Below, one piece after another: positions 1 to 9,020 of a stretch of 64,000 bases of DNA (position 1 is its first letter; the number at the start of each line of letters is the position of its first letter). The notes under the pieces are model-generated. The model had not been told where the DNA came from, did not search any database, and saw only the letters and a list, made by a program, of their open reading frames with translations. A program made the translations under genes and the position numbers. The stretch covers positions 1,116,001 through 1,180,000 of the forward strand of contig CBDAPL010000001.1 of assembly GCA_965198495.1 (NCBI GenBank), read 5' to 3'. The DNA comes from RH-AL1 sp965198495. Lineage in GTDB: Bacteria > Pseudomonadota > Alphaproteobacteria > Rhizobiales > Beijerinckiaceae.

Positions 1-153
1 GTTCCACCGGTAGCCCGGACCACCACGCGGATCGCATGGGGACTCGACCTTATCCGGCACTTGTCTGTGACTTAGGCGCTGTGTGCTCGCATGTATAATT
101 GATTGATCTTATAGAAGCAATTGACTGAAGCTATCGTTGATCATTGCCTCGGC

Positions 154-1065
154 TTAGATGCGGTGAACGCCCTGTGGCAGATGATGGTGAAGCGTCTGGG
201 CCAACAAGCGAAGGTTCTCCACCCTGGGATAGCTCCGGCGCCAAACCAGGCCGATGCGCCGCCCGACGCCCCCTTCGAGTGGACGCGCGGTGACCGCGGG
301 GCTGCGGAAGTCGCCGCACGCCATCGCCGGCAGCAACGTGCTCCCCATGCCGGTCGCGACCATCTGGCGTATGGTTTCGAGGCTGGTGGCGCGGAAATCC
401 TCTTCGCCGTCGCGATCGGTCGTGCCGCAGATCGCCAGGGCCTGGTCCCGAAGGCAATGGCCTTCCGTCAGCAGCAGCAACCTCTTACCGCGCAACTCGT
501 CTTCCTTCATCACCCCGGCGTTGGCGGGTTCGCGCCCCTTTGACGTCGCGACCTTGGGCTCGGCGAACCAGAAAGGTTCATCGAAGAGCGGCAGGCTCTC
601 GACGCGATCGTCGGAAACCGGCAGCGCGACCAGCGCGGCGTCGAGCCGGTGCGAGACGAGCCGTTCCAGCAGGTAGGCCGTCAAATCCTCGCGGATGCCC
701 AGCTTGAGTGCCGGATAATCTTTCTTGAGCGCCGGCACGAGCCACGGCAGGAGGTAAGGGCCGAGCGTCGGGATCACGCCGAGGCTGAACGCGCCCGACA
801 GCGGCCCGGAGACCCGCCGACCCACGTTGGCGATCGCCTCGACGTCCAACAGGATCTGCCGCGCGCGCGCCACGACGTCCTCGCCGGCGGCGGTCACGTG
901 CACCGACTTGTTCGTCCGTTCGAACAGCGTCACCCCGAGCTGATCCTCGAGCTTCTTGATCTGGGTGCTGAGGGTCGGTTGGCTCACGTGGCACGCCTCG
1001 GCGGCCCGGCCGAAATGACCATGGTCGACGAGAGCGACGAGGTAGCGCAGATCCTGCAGGGTCAT
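154..1065 (-). CDS. oxyR: LysR-type peroxide sensor, OxyR-like
   Basis: A 303-residue LysR-type regulator, close to the usual OxyR length. The N-terminal winged helix-turn-helix (about residues 1-60, with SQPTLSTQIKKLE) is followed by the effector domain. The diagnostic feature is GHCLRDQALAIC with Cys204 and Cys213, the same nine-residue spacing as the redox pair Cys199/Cys208 of E. coli OxyR, so H2O2 sensing by disulfide formation is expected from the family. The ATG at 1065 begins directly with the conserved MTLQDLRYLVAL. The nearest divergent gene is a Tat-exported DsrE-like protein; no catalase or peroxiredoxin gene lies next to it in this window. The roughly 150 bases downstream to the window edge hold no gene I can support. 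Confidence 0.88.
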   Translation of the reverse strand: MTLQDLRYLVALVDHGHFGRAAEACHVSQPTLSTQIKKLEDQLGVTLFERTNKSVHVTAAGEDVVARARQILLDVEAIANVGRRVSGPLSGAFSLGVIPTLGPYLLPWLVPALKKDYPALKLGIREDLTAYLLERLVSHRLDAALVALPVSDDRVESLPLFDEPFWFAEPKVATSKGREPANAGVMKEDELRGKRLLLLTEGHCLRDQALAICGTTDRDGEEDFRATSLETIRQMVATGMGSTLLPAMACGDFRSPAVTARPLEGGVGRRIGLVWRRSYPRVENLRLLAQTLHHHLPQGVHRI

Positions 1066-1404
1066 GTGCGAGTGTGATCTCAGAAGGCCAAGATCGTCAT
1101 TCCGATGGGCTCACGCGGCTTGGCACGATTCCGATGTCCATATCGCAATCTTGAAAGCGACAACGCGTCATTACGGTCCCGCGACGCAGTCAGCGCCGGG
1201 GGTCCACATTACAAAACGCGGCCAATAACGCGAAGAGGACAAGGTCCATCAGCAAAAGCCTACCGCCGTTGGCCGCTAGATTAAGGGAAGACAAGAGCCA
1301 CGTCCGATCTGATCTGCTGAACGAACCGATCTCGACAGCGATCTGGTCGGGTGCGCCGGTCGCGCCATGTATCATTCGACAATAAGGGTCACGAGGAGAC
1401 GACA
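1066..1404. other. Divergent intergenic region, no gene seen
   Basis: About 340 bases between the divergent oxyR-like gene and the DsrE-like gene. It must hold the promoters of both. Short open frames here have no recognisable family and no convincing ribosome site. A TTGGCACG box near 1120 lacks a matching -12 element. Confidence 0.6.
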
Positions 1405-2202
1405 ATGGTTGGCTTCGATCAACGCCGGTACGCTCTACAGGCGATGGGCCTCGGTCTCGCGGCGCTCGGCGGCACCTCGATCATGGCCTCGCGTGCGCAG
1501 GCCGCGCCAACGGAAGGCGCGCCTGTCCTCGCCGATGGCGCCGTCACGCTGAAGGCGCTGCTCGATCGGCTCGAGAAGGCACCTCGGCGCCGCGACTTCA
1601 AGAGCGTGCCGATGATCCTCAACGAGACCGATCAGTGGGATCACGAGGCTCTCGGCGAAGTGATGGCCTACAAGGCCGGCCCCAAGCAGGTTTGGGACAA
1701 CACCGCGATCGGGAGCCCCTGGCTCAACCTCATGCGCAACGCCCTCAACGCTCAGATCTGGTCGTTCAAGCATCCCGACTTCCTCGCCGTGTCGCTGACG
1801 CACGGCTCGGCCCATCTCGCGCTCTATGACGAGGCCACCTGGGACAAGTACCAGCTGACCAAGCTCGCGGGCGACAAGTTCAAGACGAACACGCTGCTGG
1901 AAGAAAAGAAGGCGGCCTCCGCCGACCCGAAGAACTACGAGGATCCGAAGGGCGTGTTCTCGCCCGACGACAACTCGATCCCGATGCTGATGCGGCGCGG
2001 CGTGGTCTTCATGTCCTGCCACAACGCCATCTGGGAACAGGCCGGCAAGCTGATCGAGATGGGCATCAATCCCGACAAGCTCTCGCAGGAGGAGGTCGCC
2101 GCCGAACTGTCGAACCACCTTCTGCCCGGCGTCGTGCTGACGCCCGGCGCGGTTGCCACCATCCCCGAGCTGCAACAGCTCGGCTTCCACTACATCACAT
2201 AG
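1405..2202 (+). CDS. Tat-exported DsrE-like periplasmic protein
   Basis: A 265-residue protein starting at ATG 1405, with GAGGAGAC as ribosome site about 8 bases upstream. Residues 6-35 form a twin-arginine signal (QRRYALQAMG, then a hydrophobic stretch and an ASRAQA cleavage region). The mature part resembles DsrE/DsrF-like proteins often annotated only as 'Tat signal' proteins: the segment MILNETDQWDHEALG and a conserved cysteine (Cys205 in FMSCHNAIW). In DsrE-family proteins such cysteines carry persulfide sulfur; that role here is inference. It is followed 11 bases later by a ModA-like binding protein, and a TsdA-like cytochrome lies 2.3 kb downstream, so periplasmic sulfur-compound handling is plausible. 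Confidence 0.7.
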   Translation: MVGFDQRRYALQAMGLGLAALGGTSIMASRAQAAPTEGAPVLADGAVTLKALLDRLEKAPRRRDFKSVPMILNETDQWDHEALGEVMAYKAGPKQVWDNTAIGSPWLNLMRNALNAQIWSFKHPDFLAVSLTHGSAHLALYDEATWDKYQLTKLAGDKFKTNTLLEEKKAASADPKNYEDPKGVFSPDDNSIPMLMRRGVVFMSCHNAIWEQAGKLIEMGINPDKLSQEEVAAELSNHLLPGVVLTPGAVATIPELQQLGFHYIT

Positions 2203-2213
2203 GGGTCGCGTTT

Positions 2214-3230
2214 ATGCCGACCATGCTCCGCGCCACGCTTCTCGCGGGCGCCGCGCTCCTCCTATGCGCCGCGCCGGCGCTGTGCGAGAGCGAGAGCGCC
2301 GCCGCGAAGACCGGCATGGCGGTGCCGCCGCGATATGAGGAGAGCCTCTATCCGCCGTGGCAGCACGGCGCCAACAACGACGCCCTGAACCGTGGCTTGG
2401 CGTTCACGGTGCCGGACGTCGACGACATGGCCGACTTCCACGGCGATCTCACCGATCCCGCCCTCGTCCTCTACGTGGGCGGCAACTACTTCTTCGCTAT
2501 GGCGCCGCTGGTGAAGGCGTTCGAGAGCGAGAACCCGCGATACAAAGGCAGGCTGTTCTGGGAGACGATCCCGCCAGGGCTGCTCGTCAAGCAGATGGAG
2601 GCCGGCGGTACGATCACGGTCGGCAACATGACCTTTACCGTCAAGCCAGACGCGTACTTCGCCGGCTACAAGAAGGTCCAGGAACTGGTCAAGGAGGGCA
2701 GGCTGGTGGGTCCCGCCGTGCCGTATGTGACGAACACGCTGACGATCATGGTGCCCGCCGGCAATCCGGCGCACGTCACCGGTCTCGTCGACCTCGGCAA
2801 GCCCGGCATCACGCTGGCGATGCCGAACCCGGCCTTCGAGGGCATTGTCCGCCAGATCAAGACGAGCCTGAAGAAGACCGGCGGCGACGACCTCGCCAAC
2901 GCCGTCTATGAGACGAAGGTGAAGGACGGTTCGACCATCCTCACCCACATCCATCATCGCCAGACGCCGTTGTTCCTGATGCAGGGCATCGCCCAGGCGG
3001 GGGTGACCTGGCAATCGGAGGCGATGTTCCAGGAGCAGGCCGGGCACCCGATCACCCACGTCGACATCCCGGCCGGCGACAACGCGACGGCGATTTACGG
3101 CGGCGCGATGGTGAACGGCGCCGCGCATCCGGAGGCGGCCAAGGCCTGGCTCGCCTTCATTACCTCGCCGACGGCGATCGATATCTTCGAGGGGTATGGG
3201 TTCAAGGCCTACAAGGGCGGCTTGGACTAG
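2214..3230 (+). CDS. ModA-like periplasmic substrate-binding protein
   Basis: A 338-residue secreted protein with a Sec signal peptide (residues 1-25, hydrophobic core then APALCES). The body reads as a type-2 periplasmic binding protein of the molybdate/sulfate-binding class: LVLYVGGNYFFAMAPLVKAFE near the N-terminus, a central ITLAMPNPAFEG hinge-like segment, and a C-terminal HPEAAKAWLAFITSPTA, which is characteristic of ModA-like proteins. It starts 11 bases after the DsrE-like gene, so the two are probably co-transcribed. No permease or ATPase follows, so this is an orphan binding protein. The ligand is unknown: molybdate, another oxyanion, or a sulfur compound are all possible. Confidence 0.75.
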   Translation: MPTMLRATLLAGAALLLCAAPALCESESAAAKTGMAVPPRYEESLYPPWQHGANNDALNRGLAFTVPDVDDMADFHGDLTDPALVLYVGGNYFFAMAPLVKAFESENPRYKGRLFWETIPPGLLVKQMEAGGTITVGNMTFTVKPDAYFAGYKKVQELVKEGRLVGPAVPYVTNTLTIMVPAGNPAHVTGLVDLGKPGITLAMPNPAFEGIVRQIKTSLKKTGGDDLANAVYETKVKDGSTILTHIHHRQTPLFLMQGIAQAGVTWQSEAMFQEQAGHPITHVDIPAGDNATAIYGGAMVNGAAHPEAAKAWLAFITSPTAIDIFEGYGFKAYKGGLD

Positions 3231-3385
3231 GCGTCGGCTCGTTGCGCGAAAGCTTGGAGCGTCGAAGCATAACCGTCGAACGCTAGCTTGCGGTCGCCAC
3301 GTCAAGTCGACAGACTCCGCGGCTCAGCTTCGGTGCCGACCATGATCTCCCCTTGCTTTCTCCACGCCGTCGCGTCGATCGCGCG

Positions 3386-4264
3386 ATGACGCTCGAACAG
3401 CTTCGCGTCTTCGTCGCCGTCGCCGAGCGGCAGCACGTGACGCGCGCGTCCGAGGCGCTGCATCTCGCGCGATCGGCGGTCAGCGCCGCCGTCGCCTCGC
3501 TCGAGGGCCGGCACGGCACGATGCTCTTCAACAGGGTAGGGCGCGGGATTGAACTGACCGAAGCCGGCACCCTGTTCCTCGACGAGGCGCGCGCCGTGCT
3601 CGCTCGCGCCGAGGCGGCGGAACTGATGCTCGCCGAACTCGCCGGCCTCAAGCGCGGCACGCTGCTCGTCCAGGCGAGCCAGACGATCGGCAGCTACTGG
3701 CTGCCGCGCCACCTCGTCGCTTTCCGCCGTGCCTATCCCGATATCGCGATCAAGCTCGCCATCGGCAACACCGCCCAGGTCGCCCGTGCGGTGCTCGACG
3801 GCGGCGCGGAGATCGGCTTCGTCGAGGGCGAGATCGACGAGCCGCTCCTATGCCGTAGCGAGGTGGCGCGCGACCAGATGGTGATCGTGGTCGGGCCCGA
3901 CCACGCCTGGGCCGAGCGCGAGCGCGTGGAGCCCTTTGAACTCACCGAAACGGTCTGGGTGCTGCGCGAGATCGGCTCCGGCACCCGCTCGGTCTTCGAG
4001 GCCGATCTGCGTTCGATCGGCATCGACCCGGACAGGCTCGACGTCGCGTTGGAGCTGCCGAGCAACGAGGCGGTGCGCGCCGCCGTCGAGGCGGGGCTCG
4101 GCGCGACGGCCATGTCGGTCAACGCCGCGATCGGCGGATTGGAGAGCGGTCTGTTGCACAAGGTCGCGATCGATCTGCCGGCCCGCAGCTTCATCGCCCT
4201 GCGGCACAAGGAGCGCCATCAGGGCGCCGCCGCGAGCGCGCTGCTGGCGATGATGAAGCACTGA
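3386..4264 (+). CDS. LysR-family transcriptional regulator (CysB/CbbR-like)
   Basis: A 292-residue LysR regulator. The helix-turn-helix occupies roughly residues 1-60 (MTLEQLRVFVAVAERQHVTR), followed by the two-lobed effector-binding domain with the typical GSGTRSVFE segment. I chose ATG 3386 because the family's conserved first helix begins there; an upstream in-frame ATG at 3353 would add 11 non-conserved residues. It lies between the ModA-like gene and the tsdA-like cytochrome gene on the same strand, so control of this small sulfur-linked group is a reasonable guess. The effector cannot be told from the sequence. Confidence 0.82.
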   Translation: MTLEQLRVFVAVAERQHVTRASEALHLARSAVSAAVASLEGRHGTMLFNRVGRGIELTEAGTLFLDEARAVLARAEAAELMLAELAGLKRGTLLVQASQTIGSYWLPRHLVAFRRAYPDIAIKLAIGNTAQVARAVLDGGAEIGFVEGEIDEPLLCRSEVARDQMVIVVGPDHAWAERERVEPFELTETVWVLREIGSGTRSVFEADLRSIGIDPDRLDVALELPSNEAVRAAVEAGLGATAMSVNAAIGGLESGLLHKVAIDLPARSFIALRHKERHQGAAASALLAMMKH

Positions 4265-4482
4265 CTCCGCTATGGGCACCGCCACGCGAAGACATCATCC
4301 TGCACGCGAGATCATTGCGATCGCTTGTCCCGGTTGGGCCCAAAGGCGAGGCGGCATCTTTAACCTCATGGCGCATGGACGTCTCAGCCGCCAATACGAC
4401 GAAGTACCCGGGGCGCGTTTTGTTCGTAGCACGAGATCATGTAGTTTAATGTTTGGGCACCGACCATCTCGGAGGGCAAGCC

Positions 4483-5421
4483 ATGAAGAGCACGACGATC
4501 TTTTTATCGACTGCCATAGCCGTCATGGCATCGGTGATGGTCGGCGTCTGTAATCAAACAATGGCGCAAGCCGGGCCTGCGCCAGCGATCTTCGCGCCGC
4601 CGGCGGAAAGCGCGATCCCGGCGAACGACTTCGGGGATGAAGTCCGGGCCGGCGAGCAGATCTTCCGCGAGCCGGCCGCGCATGCCGGGGAATATGTCGG
4701 CAACGATCTGCGCTGCGGCAATTGTCATCTCGATGCCGGCCGCCTGGCCGGCTCGGCGCCGATGTGGGCGGCCTACGTCTCCTATCCGGCCTTTCGCGCG
4801 AAGACCGACCAGGTGAACTCGTTCGAGCAGCGACTGCAAGGCTGCTTTCGCTACAGCATGAACGGCAAGGCCCCGCCGCTCGGCGATCCTGTTCTGATCG
4901 CGCTCGAAAGCTATTCCTACTTCCTGGCGAAAGGTCTGCCGACAGGTGAAGAGCCGGCGGGACGCGGCTATCCCGAATTGCCGAAGCCGGCGATGACGCC
5001 CGACTACGGTCGCGGCGCCGGCGTCTACGCGCAGAGCTGCGCGGCATGCCACGGCGCCGATGGCGCCGGCCAGAAATCCGACGGCAAGGTGATGATCCCG
5101 CCGCTGTGGGGCGCGCGGTCCTTCAACTGGGGCGCGGGGATGGCCTCCATCAAGAGCGCGGCCGAGTTCATCCACGCGAACATGCCGCTCGGCGCCGCGG
5201 GCTCGCTGAGCCCGCAGCAGGCGTGGGACGTCGGCGCCTACGTGGACAGCCAGGTGCGGCCGCAGGATCCGCGCTTCACGGGTGACGTCGCGGCGACGCG
5301 CGAGACGTTCCACAAGACGCCCTTCTCGATGTACGGGCGAACGGTGAACGGCAAGGTTCTCGGCGATCCGGCCAGCACGCCCGCGTCCGGCACCGTTCCT
5401 GCCGTGGCGTACGCGAAATGA
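4483..5421 (+). CDS. tsdA: Dihaem cytochrome c, thiosulfate dehydrogenase (TsdA-like)
   Basis: A 312-residue periplasmic cytochrome with a Sec signal (residues 1-30, cleavage after TMAQA). It has two haem-binding motifs, CGNCH at 78-82 and CAACH at 186-190, and between them QGCFRYSMNGK with Cys121. TsdA enzymes have an axial cysteine ligand to haem 1 in exactly this setting, which separates them from ordinary dihaem cytochromes. The family oxidises two thiosulfate molecules to tetrathionate, or runs the reverse reaction. The ATG at 4483 follows GGAGG with good spacing. No TsdB or DoxD gene is adjacent. The assignment to the family is strong; the direction of catalysis is unknown. Confidence 0.83.
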   Translation: MKSTTIFLSTAIAVMASVMVGVCNQTMAQAGPAPAIFAPPAESAIPANDFGDEVRAGEQIFREPAAHAGEYVGNDLRCGNCHLDAGRLAGSAPMWAAYVSYPAFRAKTDQVNSFEQRLQGCFRYSMNGKAPPLGDPVLIALESYSYFLAKGLPTGEEPAGRGYPELPKPAMTPDYGRGAGVYAQSCAACHGADGAGQKSDGKVMIPPLWGARSFNWGAGMASIKSAAEFIHANMPLGAAGSLSPQQAWDVGAYVDSQVRPQDPRFTGDVAATRETFHKTPFSMYGRTVNGKVLGDPASTPASGTVPAVAYAK

Positions 5422-5574
5422 GCGCGCCCCCGTGCCAAGGTCCGGCCGGTCGACGCGGCGGATGGCGCGACCCGCACGCGGTGTCCGGATCGATGCCGGC
5501 TTCGTGCAGGAGCGGCGCACGACGTGCCTCCACTCATCGCTTGCATGATGCAATCGACACGCTATGCTCAGGAC

Positions 5575-6123
5575 ATGAAACGCAAAGCTTTCGATGACAT
5601 GCCTTGCCCCGTTGCCCGCAGCCTGGAGCGTGTCGGCGACTGGTGGAACATTCTCATCCTTCGCGACGCGTTCTACGGCTTCCGCCGCTTCGACGACTTT
5701 CAAACGAATTTGGGGATCGCGACGAACACGTTGACGCGGCGCCTCGGCGCCCTCGTCGACTCCGGGCTGCTCGAGCGCCGCCTCTATTGCGAGAGGCCGC
5801 CACGCCACGAATACGTCCTGACCGAAACGGGGCGCGATTTCCGGCCCGTCCTGTTGGCCCTGCTCGGCTGGGGCAATCGCCACTTCGCGCCGGAAGGCGC
5901 CAGCGTCGAAATGGTGGATCGCCAGACGGGCGCGCGCGTCGATCCCATTCTGGTGGACCGGCTCACCGGACGCGCGATCACGGACGCGCGCATCGTCGCC
6001 GGTGCGGCCGCGGACGAAAAGCTCAAGAGCTTCTTCGAAACCGTTGGCGATCGTTCGACGCGACCGCGAAAGACTGGAGACGGCGGCTCCATGCGACATC
6101 AAGCAGAAGTGGGTAGCGCATGA
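5575..6123 (+). CDS. HxlR-family winged-helix regulator
   Basis: A 182-residue HxlR-type regulator. The characteristic N-terminal CPVARSLERVGDWWNILILR and the TNTLTRRLGALVDSGLLERR recognition region are present within residues 1-95; the C-terminal 80 residues are less conserved. I took ATG 5575 (AGGA just upstream); an in-frame ATG at 5548 is the alternative. The stop codon overlaps the ATG of a 64-codon open frame, which in turn overlaps the start of the efflux fusion gene, so this regulator most likely controls the efflux pump in the same transcript. Family members usually sense quinones, aldehydes or oxidants. Confidence 0.83.
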   Translation: MKRKAFDDMPCPVARSLERVGDWWNILILRDAFYGFRRFDDFQTNLGIATNTLTRRLGALVDSGLLERRLYCERPPRHEYVLTETGRDFRPVLLALLGWGNRHFAPEGASVEMVDRQTGARVDPILVDRLTGRAITDARIVAGAAADEKLKSFFETVGDRSTRPRKTGDGGSMRHQAEVGSA

Positions 6124-6314
6124 ACGAAGCTTTATCGAGCGCGTGCGCGAGTGGGGCCGGCGTAAGCCTCCTTGCTCCAGCCCAGCGCACCGCCAGCGCC
6201 AAGACAAAAACTTCGACCAAGACCAGCGCCGGGGGCTGCGACGGTGCCACGCGGATTGTGGCGCATCGTCTCGAAACGCGCTCGATCTGGCTCGTCGACG
6301 GCGCACGCGCATGA
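6120..6314 (+). CDS. Possible small coupled gene between hxlR and the efflux fusion
   Basis: A 64-codon open frame, rich in Ala, Ser and Thr, with no recognised domain. Its ATG overlaps the HxlR stop (ATGA at 6120-6123) and its own stop overlaps the next ATG (ATGA at 6311-6314). Such double overlaps usually mean translational coupling, so it may be a real small protein or a leader that passes ribosomes to the pump gene. It may also be chance, since GC-rich DNA keeps frames open. Confidence 0.3.
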   Translation: MNEALSSACASGAGVSLLAPAQRTASAKTKTSTKTSAGGCDGATRIVAHRLETRSIWLVDGARA

Positions 6315-8989
6315 GCAGCGTCGTCGTCGAGCGGACCGTCGCCACATCGGCCAAGCGCCCGAGGCTCGGCCGCTTGATCAAGCGCCTGGCGCTCGCCCTG
6401 GCGGTTCTCGCCGGATTAGCTGGCGCCGCGAACTACGCTTACGCGTGGTGGGCGGACGGGCGTTTCATCGAGAGCACCGACGATGCCTACGTCGGCGGCG
6501 ACGCCACAGCGATCTCGCCTCATGTCGCCGGTTTCGTGACCACGCTCGCCGTCACCGACAATCAGCATGTCACCGCCGGGCAGCTCCTCATCCAGCTCGA
6601 CGATCGCGACGTGCGCGCCGCGCTCGACCGCGCACAGGCCGTCCAGCGGCAGCGCGAGGCGTCTCTCGACGGCTTGAGGGCGCGCGTGGCGCTGCAGCAG
6701 GCGTTGATCGAGCAGGCCGTGGCGACGCTCGAGGAAAAGACGGCGCAAGCCACGTTCGCGACCAAGGACGCGATCCGCTACAGCGGCCTCGCCAACACCA
6801 CAGCCGTCACCCGGCAGGAGACGGAGCGCTCCCTCTCGCTGGGCGCCGCGGGCAAGGCCGGCGCCGTCGGCGCCCAGGCGGCTTTGGCCGGTGCCAGGCA
6901 GCAGCTCGTCGTGCTGCGGGCGCAGATCGCCGAGGCGACCGCGGCCGTCAGCCAGGCCGCCGCGGACGTGAGGATGGCGGAGCTCGACGTCGGCTACACG
7001 CGCATCGTCTCGCCGATCGACGGCTACGTCGGCAATCGCGCCGGCCGGGTCGGCGCCTACGTGGCGGTCGGCACCTACCTCCTGACGATCGTGCCGTCGC
7101 GCGGCCTCTGGGTCGACGCGAACCTCAAGGAGGACCAGCTCAGGCGCGTGAAGATCGGCGACGCGGCGACCGTTGTCGCCGACGTCGCCCCCGATATGCC
7201 GATGCACGGACATGTGTTGAGCCTCTCGCCCGGCACCGGCGCCATGTTCAGCGTCATCCCGCCGGAGAACGCGACCGGCAACTTCACCAAGATCGTGCAG
7301 CGCGTCCCCGTGCGCATTCTTCTCGACGGCGCAGACGCGGCGCTCGGACGGCTGCGTCCGGGCCTCTCCGCGACGGTCGAGATCGATACGAGAACAAACG
7401 ATGATCCGCGCTTCGAACGGGGCCGCGCCGTGAGTGCCGCCGACGGCGGCTGGTTGCGCGGTATCTTTCCCTTCGTCGTGATGTGCGTCGGCATGTTCAT
7501 CGCGCTGCTCGACATCCAGATCGTCGCCTCGTCGCTGCAGGAGATCGGCGGCGGCCTTTCGGCGGCGCAGGACCAGATCAGCTGGGTGCAGACCGCCTAC
7601 CTCATCGCGGAAATCATCATGATCCCGCTGTCGGGCTGGCTCACCCGCGTCTTTTCCACCCGTTGGCTGTTCACCGCGTCGGCCGCCGGCTTTACCGTGG
7701 CGAGCATGCTCTGCGGCCTTGCCTGGAACATCGAGAGCATGATCGTCTTCCGGGCGCTTCAGGGATTGCTCGGCGCGTCAATGATCCCGATCGTGTTCAC
7801 CTCGTCCTTCCATTATTTCGAAGGTCCGAAGCGGGTCTACTCGGCGGCGGTGATCGGGACGATCGCTTCCGTCGCGCCGACGCTCGGACCGGTGATCGGC
7901 GGCTACATCACCGACACGCTGAACTGGCACTGGCTGTTCTACGTGAACCTCGTGCCCGGCGTCATCATCACGATACTGGTGCCGCTGCTCGTCAGGATCG
8001 ACGAGCCCGATCTTTCCCTCCTGAAGGACGCGGATTACGTCGGCATCGCCCTGATGGCGGTATTCCTCGGCACGTTGGAATACGTGCTCGAGGAGGGTAC
8101 GCGCTGGAACTGGTTCGACGATCAAACCATCCGCACCTGCGCGTGGATCTCGGCCGTGTCCGGTGTCCTGTTCGTCGCTCGCTCCCTGACGTTCGCTCGT
8201 CCGGTCGTCGATCTTCGCGCCTTCGGCAACCGCAATTTCACGCTTGGCTGCACCTTGTCGTTCATCACGGGCATCGGCATCTTCGCGACGATCTACCTGA
8301 CGCCGCTGTTCCTCGGCTACGTCCGCGGCTACAGCGCCTGGCAGACCGGCACGGCGATCTTCTCGACCGGCGCGGCGTCGCTGATCGGCGTGCCCTTCTA
8401 CATCCTGCTCGCGCGCAAGATCGATACGCGATGGTTGATGATGGCGGGGCTCGCCTCGTTCGCCGCCGCCATGTGGAGCTACGGCCTGATCACGCACGAT
8501 TGGGGCGGCGACCAGTTCCTCGTTCCTCAGGTCCTGCGCGGGTTTCCGCAGGTCTTCGCCATCGCCCCCTCCGTCACGTTGGGTCTCGGCAGCCTTCCTC
8601 CCGAACGGCTGAAGTATGCCAGCGGCCTGTTCAACATGATGCGCAATCTCGGCGGCGCGGTCGGCATCGCCGTATGCGGCGCCATCCTCAATGACAGGAC
8701 CAACCTGCACTTCGTCGCCATCGCCTCGAACCTGACGCCTGCGAACGGTGCCATGTCGCGCCTTGTCGACGCGCAGACGGCCCGTTTCGCTGCGGCCACG
8801 GGTAGCCTCGGCAACGGGCACGCGGCCGCGCTCAAGCAGCTCTTCCGGCTGGCCTACCGCGAGGCGCAGACTCTCGCCTACGCCGATGCCTTCCGGGTCA
8901 TCATGATCGCCTTCGTCTTCGCGACGCTGCTCGTCCCGTTCCTGCGCACCGTCGCCGCACCACGAAGCCCGTCGAGCGGGGCTCATTGA
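6311..8989 (+). CDS. EmrA-EmrB fusion: HlyD adaptor joined to DHA2 MFS permease
   Basis: One continuous frame of 892 codons encodes both parts of an Emr-type efflux pump. Residues 1-370 are an EmrA/HlyD membrane-fusion protein: an N-terminal membrane helix (about 22-42), STDDAYVGGDATAISPHVAG, a long coiled coil, and DVGYTRIVSPIDGYVGNRAG. Residues 385 onward are a 14-helix DHA2 permease of the EmrB type (FVVMCVGMFIALLDIQIV, WVQTAYLIAEIIMIPLSGWL, APTLGPVIGGYI). The linker DTRTNDDPRFERGRAVSAADGG has no stop; a GTG at 7430 could allow separate internal initiation of the permease. In known systems these are two proteins in two genes. The HxlR regulator upstream is the likely controller; the exported compound is unknown. 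Confidence 0.85.
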   Translation: MSSVVVERTVATSAKRPRLGRLIKRLALALAVLAGLAGAANYAYAWWADGRFIESTDDAYVGGDATAISPHVAGFVTTLAVTDNQHVTAGQLLIQLDDRDVRAALDRAQAVQRQREASLDGLRARVALQQALIEQAVATLEEKTAQATFATKDAIRYSGLANTTAVTRQETERSLSLGAAGKAGAVGAQAALAGARQQLVVLRAQIAEATAAVSQAAADVRMAELDVGYTRIVSPIDGYVGNRAGRVGAYVAVGTYLLTIVPSRGLWVDANLKEDQLRRVKIGDAATVVADVAPDMPMHGHVLSLSPGTGAMFSVIPPENATGNFTKIVQRVPVRILLDGADAALGRLRPGLSATVEIDTRTNDDPRFERGRAVSAADGGWLRGIFPFVVMCVGMFIALLDIQIVASSLQEIGGGLSAAQDQISWVQTAYLIAEIIMIPLSGWLTRVFSTRWLFTASAAGFTVASMLCGLAWNIESMIVFRALQGLLGASMIPIVFTSSFHYFEGPKRVYSAAVIGTIASVAPTLGPVIGGYITDTLNWHWLFYVNLVPGVIITILVPLLVRIDEPDLSLLKDADYVGIALMAVFLGTLEYVLEEGTRWNWFDDQTIRTCAWISAVSGVLFVARSLTFARPVVDLRAFGNRNFTLGCTLSFITGIGIFATIYLTPLFLGYVRGYSAWQTGTAIFSTGAASLIGVPFYILLARKIDTRWLMMAGLASFAAAMWSYGLITHDWGGDQFLVPQVLRGFPQVFAIAPSVTLGLGSLPPERLKYASGLFNMMRNLGGAVGIAVCGAILNDRTNLHFVAIASNLTPANGAMSRLVDAQTARFAAATGSLGNGHAAALKQLFRLAYREAQTLAYADAFRVIMIAFVFATLLVPFLRTVAAPRSPSSGAH

Positions 8990-9020
8990 TCGCCGGCCCG
9001 CTCCCTGTGAGGCTCTAGGC

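Noticed and set aside
1119..1136. TTGGCACGATTCCGATG as a sigma-54 promoter
   Set aside because: The -24 box is perfect but there is no GC or TTGC at the -12 position.
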